Made by a program: the position numbers and the translations under genes. This document shows, in pieces, positions 1 through 8,229 of a stretch of 64,000 bases of DNA (the stretch's first letter is position 1; each line of letters opens with the position of its first letter). Source of the stretch: Corynebacterium lactis (GTDB lineage Bacteria > Actinomycetota > Actinomycetes > Mycobacteriales > Mycobacteriaceae); the NCBI RefSeq assembly GCF_900519355.1, contig NZ_ULHE01000004.1:225091-289090 (forward strand), in the 5' to 3' direction. The notes under the pieces are model-generated. The model did not search any database. It saw only the letters and a list, made by a program, of their open reading frames with translations, and had not been told where the DNA came from.

Positions 1-1
1 C

Positions 2-1390
2 ACCGAGTCCTACACCGCGAACGTCTTCGGCTTCGCCATGCAGCACAATGACTACGGCGGACAGGTCTTCGTCCCGCTGATCATGGTTGCCATCCTGGCG
101 CTGGTCTACCACGGCCTGAAGAAGGTCTTCCCCGAAAACGTCCAGATGGTCTTCGTGCCGTTCATCTCCATGCTCATCATGATCCCGCTGACCGCCTTCA
201 TCGTCGGCCCGCTGGGCGTCTGGCTCGGTACCGGTATCGGCTCCGGCCTGGCCTGGATGAACTCCAACGCGCCGTTCGTCTTCGCAATCCTGATCCCGAT
301 GCTCTACCCGTTCCTGGTCCCGCTGGGCCTGCACTGGCCGCTCAACGCCCTGATGCTGGTCAACATCCAGACCCTCGGCTACGACTTCATCCAGGGCCCG
401 ATGGGCGCATGGAACTTCGCCTGCTTCGGCGCCACCGCCGGTGTCCTGGTCCTGTCCCTGCGTGACCGCGACGTCCAGATGCGCCAGACCGCGACGGGTG
501 CTCTCGCCGCCGGCCTCTTCGGTGGTATCTCCGAGCCGTCCCTCTACGGTATTCACCTGCGCTTCAAGAGGGTCTACCCGCGCATGCTGCTCGGCTGCTT
601 CGCCGGTGGTCTGACCATCGCGATCCTCTCCGCCCCGTACGGCGGCGTCAAGACCAACGCCTTCGTGTTCACCTCCCTGATCACCACCGTCGTCTTCAAG
701 CCGATCTGGGTCTACCTGATCTCCATCGCGGTCGCCTTCTTCGTCGCGATGTTCGCCATCATCCTCACCGACTACCGCACCCCGGAGGAGAAGGCTGAGG
801 CCGAGGCCGCCCGCGCCGCTGAAGCCGAGGATGCCGACGAGGCACCGCTTGCCGACGAATCCCCGGTCGCACCCGCCGCCGCTACTGCTGCAGCAGGCGC
901 CGGTTCCGCGGCGGGCGTCGCCACTGCCCTGGCCACCAAGGTCGATGTCGCTGCCCCGGTCTCCGGCGAGGTCATCAGCCTCGACGCCACCGGCGACAAG
1001 GTCTTCGCCTCCCGCGCTCTCGGCGAGGGCGTCGGCATCAAGCCGACCTCGTCCCGCATCGTCGCACCGGTGTCCGGCACCCTAATGACGGTCGCCAAGA
1101 CCGGCCACGCCTTCGGCATCAAGACCGATGACGGGGTCGAGGTCCTGGTCCACGTCGGCATCGACACCGTCAAGATGGCCGGTGAGGGCTTCGACGTGGC
1201 CGTCGAGAAGAAGCAGCGCGTCTCCGCTGGCGACCTGCTGGTCAACGTCGATTTCGACAAGGTCGTCGCAGCCGGTTACCCGACCACGACGATCATGACC
1301 GTCACCAACACCAAGAAGCTGGGCAGCGTCGAGCCGAAGATCGGCTCCACCGTTACCTCCGGCGACACGGTCATCGAAGTTAGGCCATAA
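2..1390 (+). CDS. PTS sugar-specific EIIBCA permease, C-terminal part (beta-glucoside/glucose family)
   Basis: This membrane permease takes up and phosphorylates a sugar using phosphate relayed from EI and HPr. The reading frame is open from base 2, so the N-terminus (the EIIB domain and start of EIIC) lies outside the window. About 250 residues of hydrophobic EIIC are seen, including a GGISEPSLYGIH segment typical of the Glc/Bgl superfamily. An Ala/Glu-rich linker follows (about positions 780-940), then a complete EIIA domain with the two conserved histidines in GHAFGIKT and VHVGIDTVKM; the latter is the phosphorylated one by family knowledge. The downstream LicT/BglG-type antiterminator points to a beta-glucoside-type system (BglF-like), but substrate cannot be read from the sequence. 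It shares an operon direction with licT, ptsH and ptsI. Confidence 0.9.
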   Translation, partial: TESYTANVFGFAMQHNDYGGQVFVPLIMVAILALVYHGLKKVFPENVQMVFVPFISMLIMIPLTAFIVGPLGVWLGTGIGSGLAWMNSNAPFVFAILIPMLYPFLVPLGLHWPLNALMLVNIQTLGYDFIQGPMGAWNFACFGATAGVLVLSLRDRDVQMRQTATGALAAGLFGGISEPSLYGIHLRFKRVYPRMLLGCFAGGLTIAILSAPYGGVKTNAFVFTSLITTVVFKPIWVYLISIAVAFFVAMFAIILTDYRTPEEKAEAEAARAAEAEDADEAPLADESPVAPAAATAAAGAGSAAGVATALATKVDVAAPVSGEVISLDATGDKVFASRALGEGVGIKPTSSRIVAPVSGTLMTVAKTGHAFGIKTDDGVEVLVHVGIDTVKMAGEGFDVAVEKKQRVSAGDLLVNVDFDKVVAAGYPTTTIMTVTNTKKLGSVEPKIGSTVTSGDTVIEVRP

Positions 1391-1409
1391 TCGGTAGGCG
1401 TACCGCCCC

Positions 1410-1450
1410 GCGCGGTGCGTTCACCGAAGACCTAGTAAGGAGCACCGCGC
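1410..1450 (+). promoter_or_regulatory. Inverted repeat around the licT ribosome-binding region
   Basis: The 9-bp arms GCGCGGTGC (1410-1418) and GCACCGCGC (1442-1450) pair perfectly around a 23-nt loop that contains TAAGGA. The purine-rich AAGGAG (1437-1442) sits at the loop/stem edge. The hairpin could tune translation of licT or mRNA stability between the permease and regulator genes. This is inferred from sequence alone, and no poly-T tract follows, so it is not an intrinsic terminator. Confidence 0.45.
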
Positions 1451-1459
1451 AGCGCCGCT

Positions 1460-2731
1460 ATGGAAATCCTGCGAGTATTCAATAACAACGTGGTCCTGGC
1501 CAAAGACTCAGCCGGTGAAAAGATCGTCACCGGCCGGGGAATTGGTTTCAAGGCCCGCCCCGGGCAGCCGATCGACCAGAACAAGGTCGTGAGGGTTTTC
1601 GTCCCGGCGGACGGCCGAGACCCGGACCACCTGGCCGAATTGCTCGCAGGAATTCCTCTGTCACACATCAAGCTGATGACGGACGCGGTGGCCGCCGCGG
1701 GGCTGAGCGAAGCGGCGTCGCAAAGCCCCACCCTCCTGATGGCGCTGGCAGACCATATCGGCTACGCCATCCAGCGGGCCTCCAAAGGCGAGACCGTCGA
1801 GTACCCGCTGCTCGCGGAGGTCAACCAACTGTATAGCGAAGAGTACAGGCAGGCCCGGGCCATTCTCGCCTTCGTCAACGACCATCTGCGCCGTCACGAG
1901 ATTGTGGAACTGCCCGAGGCCGAAGCGGTCGCACTGACGCTGCACCTGGTCAACGCCGGGTTCTCCACGGGCGATCTCTCCTTCACGTACACCATGACCG
2001 GCGTGCTGCAGCAGCTGATCGCCGTGATCGAGAACGACTACGGCATCCGGCTCAGTTCGGAGACCGTCAGCGTCGGCCGCTTCATCACGCACCTGCGCTA
2101 CCTGTTCGTCCGGATCAATCAGCACGAGCAGTTGGACGACCAGTACTCGGCCATCGGCCAGGCGATCCGGGATTCCGATCCCCGCGCCTACCAGTGCGCC
2201 CAGCGCATTGCCGCGGTCATCGAGCTCCGCCTCGGAGCCTCTTTGACCGAGGACGAAATTTCATACCTCACCCTGCATGTTTCCAGGATCACGCAGGGGG
2301 TGGCTGTATCCCCCACCACCAAGGCTTCCGCCCCTGCGGACGGCCAACCGGGTGCCAAGCCCGGCAGCGGTGCAGTGGCCAAACTCGACACCGAGTTCGC
2401 CACCGCACCTAGTGTGGTGGGTAGTACAGGCATCACCCCAACGCTAACTCGAAAGGATTCTCACATGATCTCCCGCACCGCTACCATCGGTTCCTCCGTC
2501 GGCCTCCACGCCCGCCCGGCTTCCCTCTTCACCGCCGCCGCGGCCGAGTACGACTACGACATCGTGATCTCCCTCGACGGCGAGGAAGCTGACGCCGCCT
2601 CCATCCTGGAGGTCATGACCCTGGGCGCCAAGCACGGCGACGTGGTCACCCTCAGCTCCGACGACGACGCCGCGGCAGGCGCCCTCGACGAGCTAGCTGC
2701 GATGCTCGAGCGCGACCTCGACGCCGAGTAA
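1460..2731 (+). CDS. licT: LicT/BglG-family transcription antiterminator read in frame into HPr
   Basis: The first ~275 residues form a complete antiterminator: a CAT RNA-binding domain (MEILRVFNNNVVLAKD onward, residues 1-55), then PRD1 and PRD2 ending near SYLTLHVSRIT. Such proteins bind an RNA antiterminator when dephosphorylated on PRD1 by EII and phosphorylated on PRD2 by HPr. No stop follows; the frame runs through a ~55-residue Ala/Pro/Gly-rich linker into HPr (Met at 2465), giving 423 residues. Either this is a real regulator-phosphocarrier fusion, or one C was lost from CCC near 2408: an extra C would put TAG (2410-2412) in frame and end LicT at about 317 residues. The second reading is plausible because similar losses occur elsewhere in the window. 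Confidence 0.8.
   Translation: MEILRVFNNNVVLAKDSAGEKIVTGRGIGFKARPGQPIDQNKVVRVFVPADGRDPDHLAELLAGIPLSHIKLMTDAVAAAGLSEAASQSPTLLMALADHIGYAIQRASKGETVEYPLLAEVNQLYSEEYRQARAILAFVNDHLRRHEIVELPEAEAVALTLHLVNAGFSTGDLSFTYTMTGVLQQLIAVIENDYGIRLSSETVSVGRFITHLRYLFVRINQHEQLDDQYSAIGQAIRDSDPRAYQCAQRIAAVIELRLGASLTEDEISYLTLHVSRITQGVAVSPTTKASAPADGQPGAKPGSGAVAKLDTEFATAPSVVGSTGITPTLTRKDSHMISRTATIGSSVGLHARPASLFTAAAAEYDYDIVISLDGEEADAASILEVMTLGAKHGDVVTLSSDDDAAAGALDELAAMLERDLDAE
2465..2731 (+). CDS. ptsH: Phosphocarrier protein HPr (internal start, same frame as licT)
   Basis: This 88-residue protein passes phosphate from EI to sugar-specific EIIA domains. The active-site motif GLHARPAS with its His is present at residues 12-19. 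A serine in AASILEVM sits where the regulatory Ser46 lies in other HPr proteins. The ATG at 2465 is preceded by CGAAAGGATTCTCAC, a good Shine-Dalgarno at normal spacing, so free HPr can be made whether or not it is also translated as the tail of LicT. ptsI follows 46 nt downstream. Confidence 0.88.
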   Translation: MISRTATIGSSVGLHARPASLFTAAAAEYDYDIVISLDGEEADAASILEVMTLGAKHGDVVTLSSDDDAAAGALDELAAMLERDLDAE

Positions 2732-2777
2732 CACCACATTCCCACACGCGAGCAACCTCGAAGGGAGAAATTCAACA

Positions 2778-4467
2778 GTGTTTGAGCAGCACACAATCGT
2801 CTTCGGAATCGGCGTTTCCACCGGTACCGCCGCCGCCGAGGTGGTGAAGGTTCTGCCGGCCCCCGGAGTTGATACCTCGGAGCCCGCATCGGAGGACCCC
2901 GCGGCCGACGGCCAGCGCGTCCGCGAGGCCATGGCCTCGGTTGCCGCAGCCCTGAAGGACCAGGCGGAGCGCTCCAGCGCCAAGGCCCGCCCGATCCTGG
3001 AGGCCACCGCGCAGCTGGCCTGACCGAGCGCTGGCGAAGGCCGTCGACAAGAAGCTGAAGAAGGGCTCCGGCGTCACCCAAGCTGTCCACGACGCCGTCG
3101 AGGACTACGCAAAGCTGCTCGCCGGGCTCGGCGGATACATGGCCGAGCGCGTCACCGACCTCTACGATGTCCGCGACCGCACCATCTGCGAGCTGCGCGG
3201 GCTGCCGAAGCCGGGCGTGCCCTTCGTCTCCTCCCCCTCCATCCTGCTTGCCGACGACCTGGCGCCGGCCGAGACCGTCAGCTTGGACCCTGAACTCGTC
3301 GTCGGCATTGTCACGGCCGGTGGCGGCCCGACCAGCCACACGGCCATCCTGGCAGCGCAGCTCGGTATTCCGGCCGTCGTCAAGGCGAGCGGAATCATGG
3401 ACGTTGAAGCTGGCACCATCGTCGCCATCGACGGCGGCGCAGGCGAGGTCATCGTCCACCCGACCGAGGCGGAGATTGAGGAGCTGCACGAGCGGGCCGA
3501 GCGCCGCGCGGCAGCGCTGGCGGAGTCCACGGGCGCTGGCAAGACGGCCGACGGATACCCGGTCACCCTGCTGGCCAACATCGGCACCGCCGAAGACGGC
3601 GAGGCCGCGGCCAAGAAGGACGTCGAGGGCACCGGCCTGTTCCGCACAGAGTTCCTCTTCCTCGACCGCGAAAGCGCGCCGACGCTGGAGGAGCAGACGG
3701 CGACCTACACCCGCGTGCTGGAGGCCTTCGGCACGCGCCGCGTGGTGGTGCGCACGCTCGACGCTGGCGCCGACAAGCCGCTGAGCTTCGCCAACCTCGG
3801 CGAGGAGGAGAACCCGGCGCTCGGCCGCCGCGGACTCCGCCTGGCCCAGGCCCGCGAGGATCTGATGGACACGCAGTTGGACGCCCTGGCCGCAGCCTTC
3901 GAGGCCACCGGCCGCAAGGCCGACCTGCGCGTGATGGCGCCGATGGTCGCGACCGTCGAGGAGGCGACCTGGTTCGCAGACAAGGCACGCGAGCGCGGCC
4001 TGCCCAAGGTCGGCATCATGATCGAGGTCCCGGCCGCGGCCATCCGCTCGAAGCAGCTGCTGTCGATTGTGGATTTCGCGTCGATTGGCACCAACGACTT
4101 GTCGCAGTACACCATGGCCGCCGACCGCATGCAGGGCGCCCTGTCCGACCTGCTCTCCCCCTGGCAGCCGGCCGTGCTGCAGATGATCAAGTCCGCGTGT
4201 AAGGGCGGCGACGCCACCGGCAAGCCGATCAGCGTCTGCGGCGAGGCCGGCGGCGACCCGCTGCTCGCCCTGGTCCTGGTCGGCCTGGGGGTTAGCTCCC
4301 TGTCCATGGCGACCAAGAAGGTCCCGGCCGTGCGCGCAGCCCTGCGCCTGCACGACCGCGCCACCTGCCAGCAGATGGCAGCCTACGCCGTCGACGCCGC
4401 CACCGCGGCCGATGCGAAGGCCGCCGTCACCAACCTGGCAAACCCGCGCATTAAGGACCTGCTCTAG
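2778..4467 (+). pseudogene. ptsI: PTS enzyme I (phosphoenolpyruvate-protein phosphotransferase), frame broken near 3020
   Basis: EI phosphorylates HPr from phosphoenolpyruvate. Translation from GTG 2778 (Shine-Dalgarno AAGGGAG at 2761-2767) stops at TGA 3021-3023. The EI sequence then continues without loss in another frame (DRALAKAVDKK) to 4467. The phosphohistidine motif GGGPTSHTAIL, a PEP-binding TIM barrel and the C-terminal ISVCGEAGGDP are all intact. Restoring one C and one G (reading GCC CTG GAC CGA at the junction) gives ATAQLALDRALAKAV and a normal 563-residue EI. The two lost bases both sit in G/C runs, so a read error is more likely than a dead gene; it is listed as a pseudogene because the frame as given is broken. 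Confidence 0.85.
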
Positions 4468-4547
4468 CGCGGTGCACTCGCGCTGAGTTCCAACGCAGCG
4501 CCGCAGCGCTGTGCACTCGCGCTGTGCCTCCCAGCGCCGCCCAATGA

Positions 4548-4589
4548 CCCAGCGCCCCGACCGACACAATCGGCGGGGCGCTGGGTTTT
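4548..4589 (+). terminator. Rho-independent terminator after ptsI
   Basis: A perfect 12-bp stem, CCCAGCGCCCCG (4548-4559) with CGGGGCGCTGGG (4574-4585), is followed by TTTT. An additional inner CCGA/TCGG pairing extends it. It closes the PTS operon. Confidence 0.9.
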
Positions 4590-4724
4590 AAAGCTCACAG
4601 TCCGCCGGCCAGGGGCGACGTTAGAGCCGTCGGCAAGCGGAGGCCCGCACTTGCCCGCACTTGCGCTACGGGGAGTTTTCGGGAAACGTTGGGCGGAAGT
4701 GTGTAACGAAGGGAGTTTTCCGAA

Positions 4725-5039
4725 ATGGCATGGGTTGTATTGATTGTGTCCGGCATGTTCGAGGCCGTGTGGGCGATCGCGCTGGATAAGTCCCACGGGT
4801 TCACTCGCCTCGCCCCGTCGCTGGTCTTTGCCGGTGCCCTCATCATTTCGATGGGTGGCCTGGCGTGGGCGATGAAGACGCTGCCCCTCGGAACGGCCTA
4901 CGCGGTGTGGGTCGGAGTCGGCGCGGCCCTTGCGGTGGTGTACTCGTTCGCCACCGGCGCCGAGGCGGTCTCGGTGGCGAAGGTAGTCTTCCTCGCCATG
5001 ATTGTCGGGGGCGTGATCGGGCTGAAGGCTTTCGCCTAA
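4725..5039 (+). CDS. sugE: Small multidrug resistance family transporter, SugE/Gdx-like
   Basis: This 104-residue protein has four transmembrane helices, the full size of the SMR family. The conserved membrane glutamate is in GMFEAVWAIALDKSHGFT. The LDKSHGFT stretch after helix 1 is typical of the SugE/Gdx branch, which exports guanidinium or some quaternary cations, rather than EmrE/QacE. The ATG is preceded by GAAGGGAG. No guanidine riboswitch was recognised in the 130 nt upstream. It stands alone between two terminators. Confidence 0.88.
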   Translation: MAWVVLIVSGMFEAVWAIALDKSHGFTRLAPSLVFAGALIISMGGLAWAMKTLPLGTAYAVWVGVGAALAVVYSFATGAEAVSVAKVVFLAMIVGGVIGLKAFA

Positions 5040-5100
5040 CACGTATCAGCCCGCACCAGGGCAGTAAATATCATTTAGGGAACTCTTAGGATTTCCGCTT

Positions 5101-5140
5101 GGGGCCTCGCCGAACGCACGGTTTTCGGCGGGGCCCATTT
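5101..5140 (+). terminator. Terminator-like hairpin after sugE
   Basis: GGGCCTCGCCGAA (5102-5114) pairs with TTCGGCGGGGCCC (5124-5136) with one internal mismatch, followed by ATTTCC. The T tract is weak. Confidence 0.65.
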
Positions 5141-5389
5141 CCTGTGGGGGAACGCTATCTACTAGGCTAAATGGGTAGTTTTCCATGGGCACCACCCCGC
5201 CCGAAGGAATCGCTTACGATTCACTTAATATGGCTCCACCCAGCCGCCGTGGACGTACGCAGAAAATTCAATATCTAATTCAATCGAGTACTAGACGCCG
5301 CCCCGCCACTTCCTCATCAGTCAAGGTGGCCCCGCGGCTGCGCCCGACAATCCTCACGGGCGAGACATTTTAGAAAGAACACAATTCTC
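5141..5389. other. Intergenic leader of brnQ; no gene seen
   Basis: About 250 nt between the sugE hairpin and brnQ. The short open frame at 5185-5373 has poor codon use and no recognisable domain, so it is not called. The end carries AGAAAGAACACAATTCTC as the brnQ ribosome-binding region. No attenuator or riboswitch was recognised. Confidence 0.5.
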
Positions 5390-6775
5390 ATGACTAAGGC
5401 GAGCGGGGTGGAGTCCCCCAAGTCCTTTACCACCATCATCGTGGTAACTGCCCTAATGCTGTTTTCGATGTTCTTCGGTGCGGGAAACCTGATTTTCCCG
5501 CCGAAGCTGGGCATCGACTCGGGCACCAATTTCTTGCCCTCCATTATCGGCTTCCTCCTCACCGGCGTGGCGCTTCCGGTACTGGCTATCGTCGCCATCG
5601 CAATCTCCGGCCGTAACATGCGCGACCTGGCGCTGCGCGGCGGCCGCTTCTTCTCCTGGGCATTCCCGGTCATCGCATACCTGTCCATCGGTGCCTTCTA
5701 CGCGCTGCCCCGAACTGGCGCAGTCTCCTACGAGACCGGCGTCCAGCCGATCTTCGGCTGGGATTCCCTGGTCGCCTCCGCGGGCTTCTACTTCGTCTTC
5801 TTCGGCATCGCGCTATTCCTGGCGTGGAACCCGAACGAGATCGTCTCGAAGCTGGGCAAAATCCTGACCCCGGCGCTGCTGATCCTGCTGGTTGTCCTGG
5901 TCGGATTCTCCTTTGCCAAGTACACCCCAACGGACACCGCGCCGATCGAGAAGTACTCCTCCGCCCCGTTTGCGGCGGGCCTGGTCGAGGGCTACCTGAC
6001 CATGGACTCCATCGCGGGCCTGGCGTTTGGCATCATCGTCATCTCGGCGCTGCGCTTCAACGGCGTGCCCGAGGGCAAGAAGACCATCCGCGGCACCATC
6101 ATCGCGGGCTCTGTCGCCGGCGCCCTGCTCGCCCTGATTTACCTGGGCCTGGGCTACGTCGGCCAGGTCCTGCCGGGTGCGGAGACCTTCGAAAACGGCT
6201 CCGGCATCCTGGCCGAGGCCTCCAAGCAGACCATGGGCCAGTTCGGCCAGATCATCTTCGGCCTGATCGTGCTGCTCGCCTGCATGACCACCGCCGTCGG
6301 CCTGATCGCCGCGACCAGCGAGTTCTTCAACCTGCTGATCCCGGGGGTTAGCTACAAGACCTGGGCGATCATCTTCACCGTGATGTCCTTCGCCATGGCG
6401 ACGCAGGGCCTGTCGCAGGTCCTCGCCATCGCGGCCCCGATCATCACGTTCATCTACCCGCCGGCCATCACGCTGACCTTCCTAACCCTGTTCGACCCGG
6501 TCATCGCCCGCAGCTTCCCGCTGCACTGGACCTTCCGTCTGGGCATCTGGGTGGCAACCATCTGGTCCGCGGTCACCGTCCTGTCCAGCCTCGGCGTCGG
6601 CGGCGCAGCCCTCGAGAACACGCTGAGCATGGTCCCGGGCCACGCGGTCCAATTCGGCTGGTTCCTGCCGACGATCATCGCAGTGGTGATCGGCTACATC
6701 GCCGACTTCGCCACCCGCAACTCCCGCGAGCCCGATCCGCTTACCGACGAGCACGTCTCCGTGGCCGCGGCCTAA
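5390..6775 (+). CDS. brnQ: Branched-chain amino acid transport system II carrier protein
   Basis: A 461-residue integral membrane protein with about twelve hydrophobic segments. It imports Leu, Ile and Val with a cation (LIVCS family). The family-typical FSMFFGAGNLIFPPKLG segment is near residues 22-40, and length matches the family. The ATG follows AGAAAG. A gap of 94 nt precedes the SLC1-type symporter, with which it may be co-transcribed. Confidence 0.93.
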   Translation: MTKASGVESPKSFTTIIVVTALMLFSMFFGAGNLIFPPKLGIDSGTNFLPSIIGFLLTGVALPVLAIVAIAISGRNMRDLALRGGRFFSWAFPVIAYLSIGAFYALPRTGAVSYETGVQPIFGWDSLVASAGFYFVFFGIALFLAWNPNEIVSKLGKILTPALLILLVVLVGFSFAKYTPTDTAPIEKYSSAPFAAGLVEGYLTMDSIAGLAFGIIVISALRFNGVPEGKKTIRGTIIAGSVAGALLALIYLGLGYVGQVLPGAETFENGSGILAEASKQTMGQFGQIIFGLIVLLACMTTAVGLIAATSEFFNLLIPGVSYKTWAIIFTVMSFAMATQGLSQVLAIAAPIITFIYPPAITLTFLTLFDPVIARSFPLHWTFRLGIWVATIWSAVTVLSSLGVGGAALENTLSMVPGHAVQFGWFLPTIIAVVIGYIADFATRNSREPDPLTDEHVSVAAA

Positions 6776-6869
6776 AGGGCGCTCGGCGCGGGCTGTCCCG
6801 CGCCCCGGCGTCGGAAAGCCTCGCGCCAACCACCCCTCACATACCCCTAAAAACACAAAGGATTGACCC

Positions 6870-8096
6870 ATGAGTACCTCTCCGCGATTTACGCAGTCGC
6901 TACTCTTCCGCGTCATCGTCGCCATCATTTTGGGCGTCGTCTGCAGTTTCTTCTTCCCCGAGTGGCTGGCCAAGATCTTCGTGACCTTCAACGGCCTGTT
7001 CGGTAACTTCCTCGGGTTCTTCATCCCGGTCCTGATCTTCGCCCTGATTACCCCGGCGATCGCCTCCCTGGGCAAGGGCGCCGGCAAGTGGCTCGGTATC
7101 ACCACCGGCATCGCCTACGGCTCGACGATCTTCTCCGGCCTGCTGGCCTACGGCGCCTCCCAGGCCCTGTACCCGTGGCTGCTGGGCTCGGACCAGGCCG
7201 CCAAGTCCGTCGACATTGAGAAGGGCGCCCTGGAGGGCTACTTCACCGTCGAGATGGCCCCGCCGTTCGAGGTCATGACTGCCCTGCTGTTGGCCTTCTG
7301 CGTCGGCCTGGCCATGACCGCGGTGAAGTCCGACTCCCTCTACCGCGCCTCCGAGCAGCTGCGCGACGTGATCATGAAGGTCATTTCCTCCTTCATCATC
7401 CCGCTGCTGCCGGTCTACATCTTCGGCATGTTCCTGGCAATGGGCATGAACGGCAACCTGACCACTACCCTGTCCATGTTCTTCAAGGTCCTGGTCCTGG
7501 CGATCATCGGCACCATCGTCCTGCTGGCCATCCAGTTCACGATTGCGGGCTCCATCGCGGGCCGCAACCCCTTCACCGCACTGAAGAACATGATGCCGGC
7601 CTACGCCACCGCGCTGGGCACCTCCTCCTCGGCGGCCACCATCCCGGTTACCTACAAGTCCGCTCTGAAGAACGGCGTGTCCGAGAAGGTCGCGGGCTTC
7701 ACCGTCCCGCTGTGCGCCACCATTCACCTGGCCGGATCCATGATGAAGATTTCGCTGTTCGCGTTTGCCATCATGTACATGGCCAACGAGCCGCTGTCGT
7801 TTGCCAAGGCCATCGGCTTCATCCTGATGCTCGGCGTGACCATGATTGCCGCCCCGGGCGTTCCGGGTGGCGCGATCATGGCGGCCGTCGGCCTGCTGTC
7901 GTCGATGCTGGGCTTCAACGAGGAGCAGGTCGCGCTGATGATCGCGGCCTACATCGCCATCGACTCCTTCGGCACCGCGTGTAACGTCACCGGCGACGGC
8001 GCTATCGCCATGGTGGTCAACCGCTTCGCCAAGGACGACATCGTCGACCGCTCCGCGGAGCTGGACTTCGACCCCGAAGCCGAGACCGCGCGCTAA
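6870..8096 (+). CDS. Dicarboxylate/amino acid:cation symporter (SLC1/DAACS family)
   Basis: A 408-residue secondary transporter with the HP1 serine-rich loop (GTSSSAATIPVTYK), the TM7 region TVPLCATIHLAGS, the HP2 loop PGVPGGAIMAAVG and the TM8 signature DSFGTACNVTGDGA. These residues bind substrate and cations in the GltPh/DctA/SstT family. The TM8 Asp and Asn positions are present, so it should be active; whether the substrate is Ser/Thr, glutamate or dicarboxylate is not clear. Its place between brnQ and thrC is suggestive of amino acid uptake. The start ATG has an AAAGGA Shine-Dalgarno sequence. Confidence 0.9.
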   Translation: MSTSPRFTQSLLFRVIVAIILGVVCSFFFPEWLAKIFVTFNGLFGNFLGFFIPVLIFALITPAIASLGKGAGKWLGITTGIAYGSTIFSGLLAYGASQALYPWLLGSDQAAKSVDIEKGALEGYFTVEMAPPFEVMTALLLAFCVGLAMTAVKSDSLYRASEQLRDVIMKVISSFIIPLLPVYIFGMFLAMGMNGNLTTTLSMFFKVLVLAIIGTIVLLAIQFTIAGSIAGRNPFTALKNMMPAYATALGTSSSAATIPVTYKSALKNGVSEKVAGFTVPLCATIHLAGSMMKISLFAFAIMYMANEPLSFAKAIGFILMLGVTMIAAPGVPGGAIMAAVGLLSSMLGFNEEQVALMIAAYIAIDSFGTACNVTGDGAIAMVVNRFAKDDIVDRSAELDFDPEAETAR

Positions 8097-8132
8097 TTAC
8101 GCGAGCCCGCGTGGATCGCACTACCCCACTTG

Positions 8133-8192
8133 GACGCCGCAGCCGGGAGTTGGAGTTTCCAGCGCCTGTTCCTGCGGCGTCTGCCGTACAAT
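8133..8192 (+). promoter_or_regulatory. Inverted repeat and -10 box upstream of thrC
   Basis: GACGCCGCAG (8133-8142) and CTGCGGCGTC (8172-8181) are perfect 10-bp inverted arms 29 nt apart. They may be a hairpin ending the symporter mRNA or an operator. TACAAT (8187-8192) fits a -10 box for thrC. No leader peptide for attenuation was seen. Confidence 0.5.
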
Positions 8193-8229
8193 TTGTAGAA
8201 CACTAAGAAGCACTAGTTAGGGGCCCGTT

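Noticed and set aside
2554..4569. A 671-residue open frame antisense to ptsH-ptsI
   Set aside because: Shadow of high-GC3 coding DNA. It has no domain and lies opposite conserved HPr and EI sequences.
4590..4724. Guanidine riboswitch upstream of sugE
   Set aside because: I looked for the ykkC, mini-ykkC and ykkC-III core motifs (paired ACGR loops and others) and found none convincing.
5185..5373. 62-residue open frame before brnQ
   Set aside because: Codon use and composition are unlike the genes here, with no domain and no Shine-Dalgarno.
8100..8229. Threonine attenuator or T-box upstream of thrC
   Set aside because: An inverted repeat exists, but there is no leader peptide rich in Thr codons and no T-box core.
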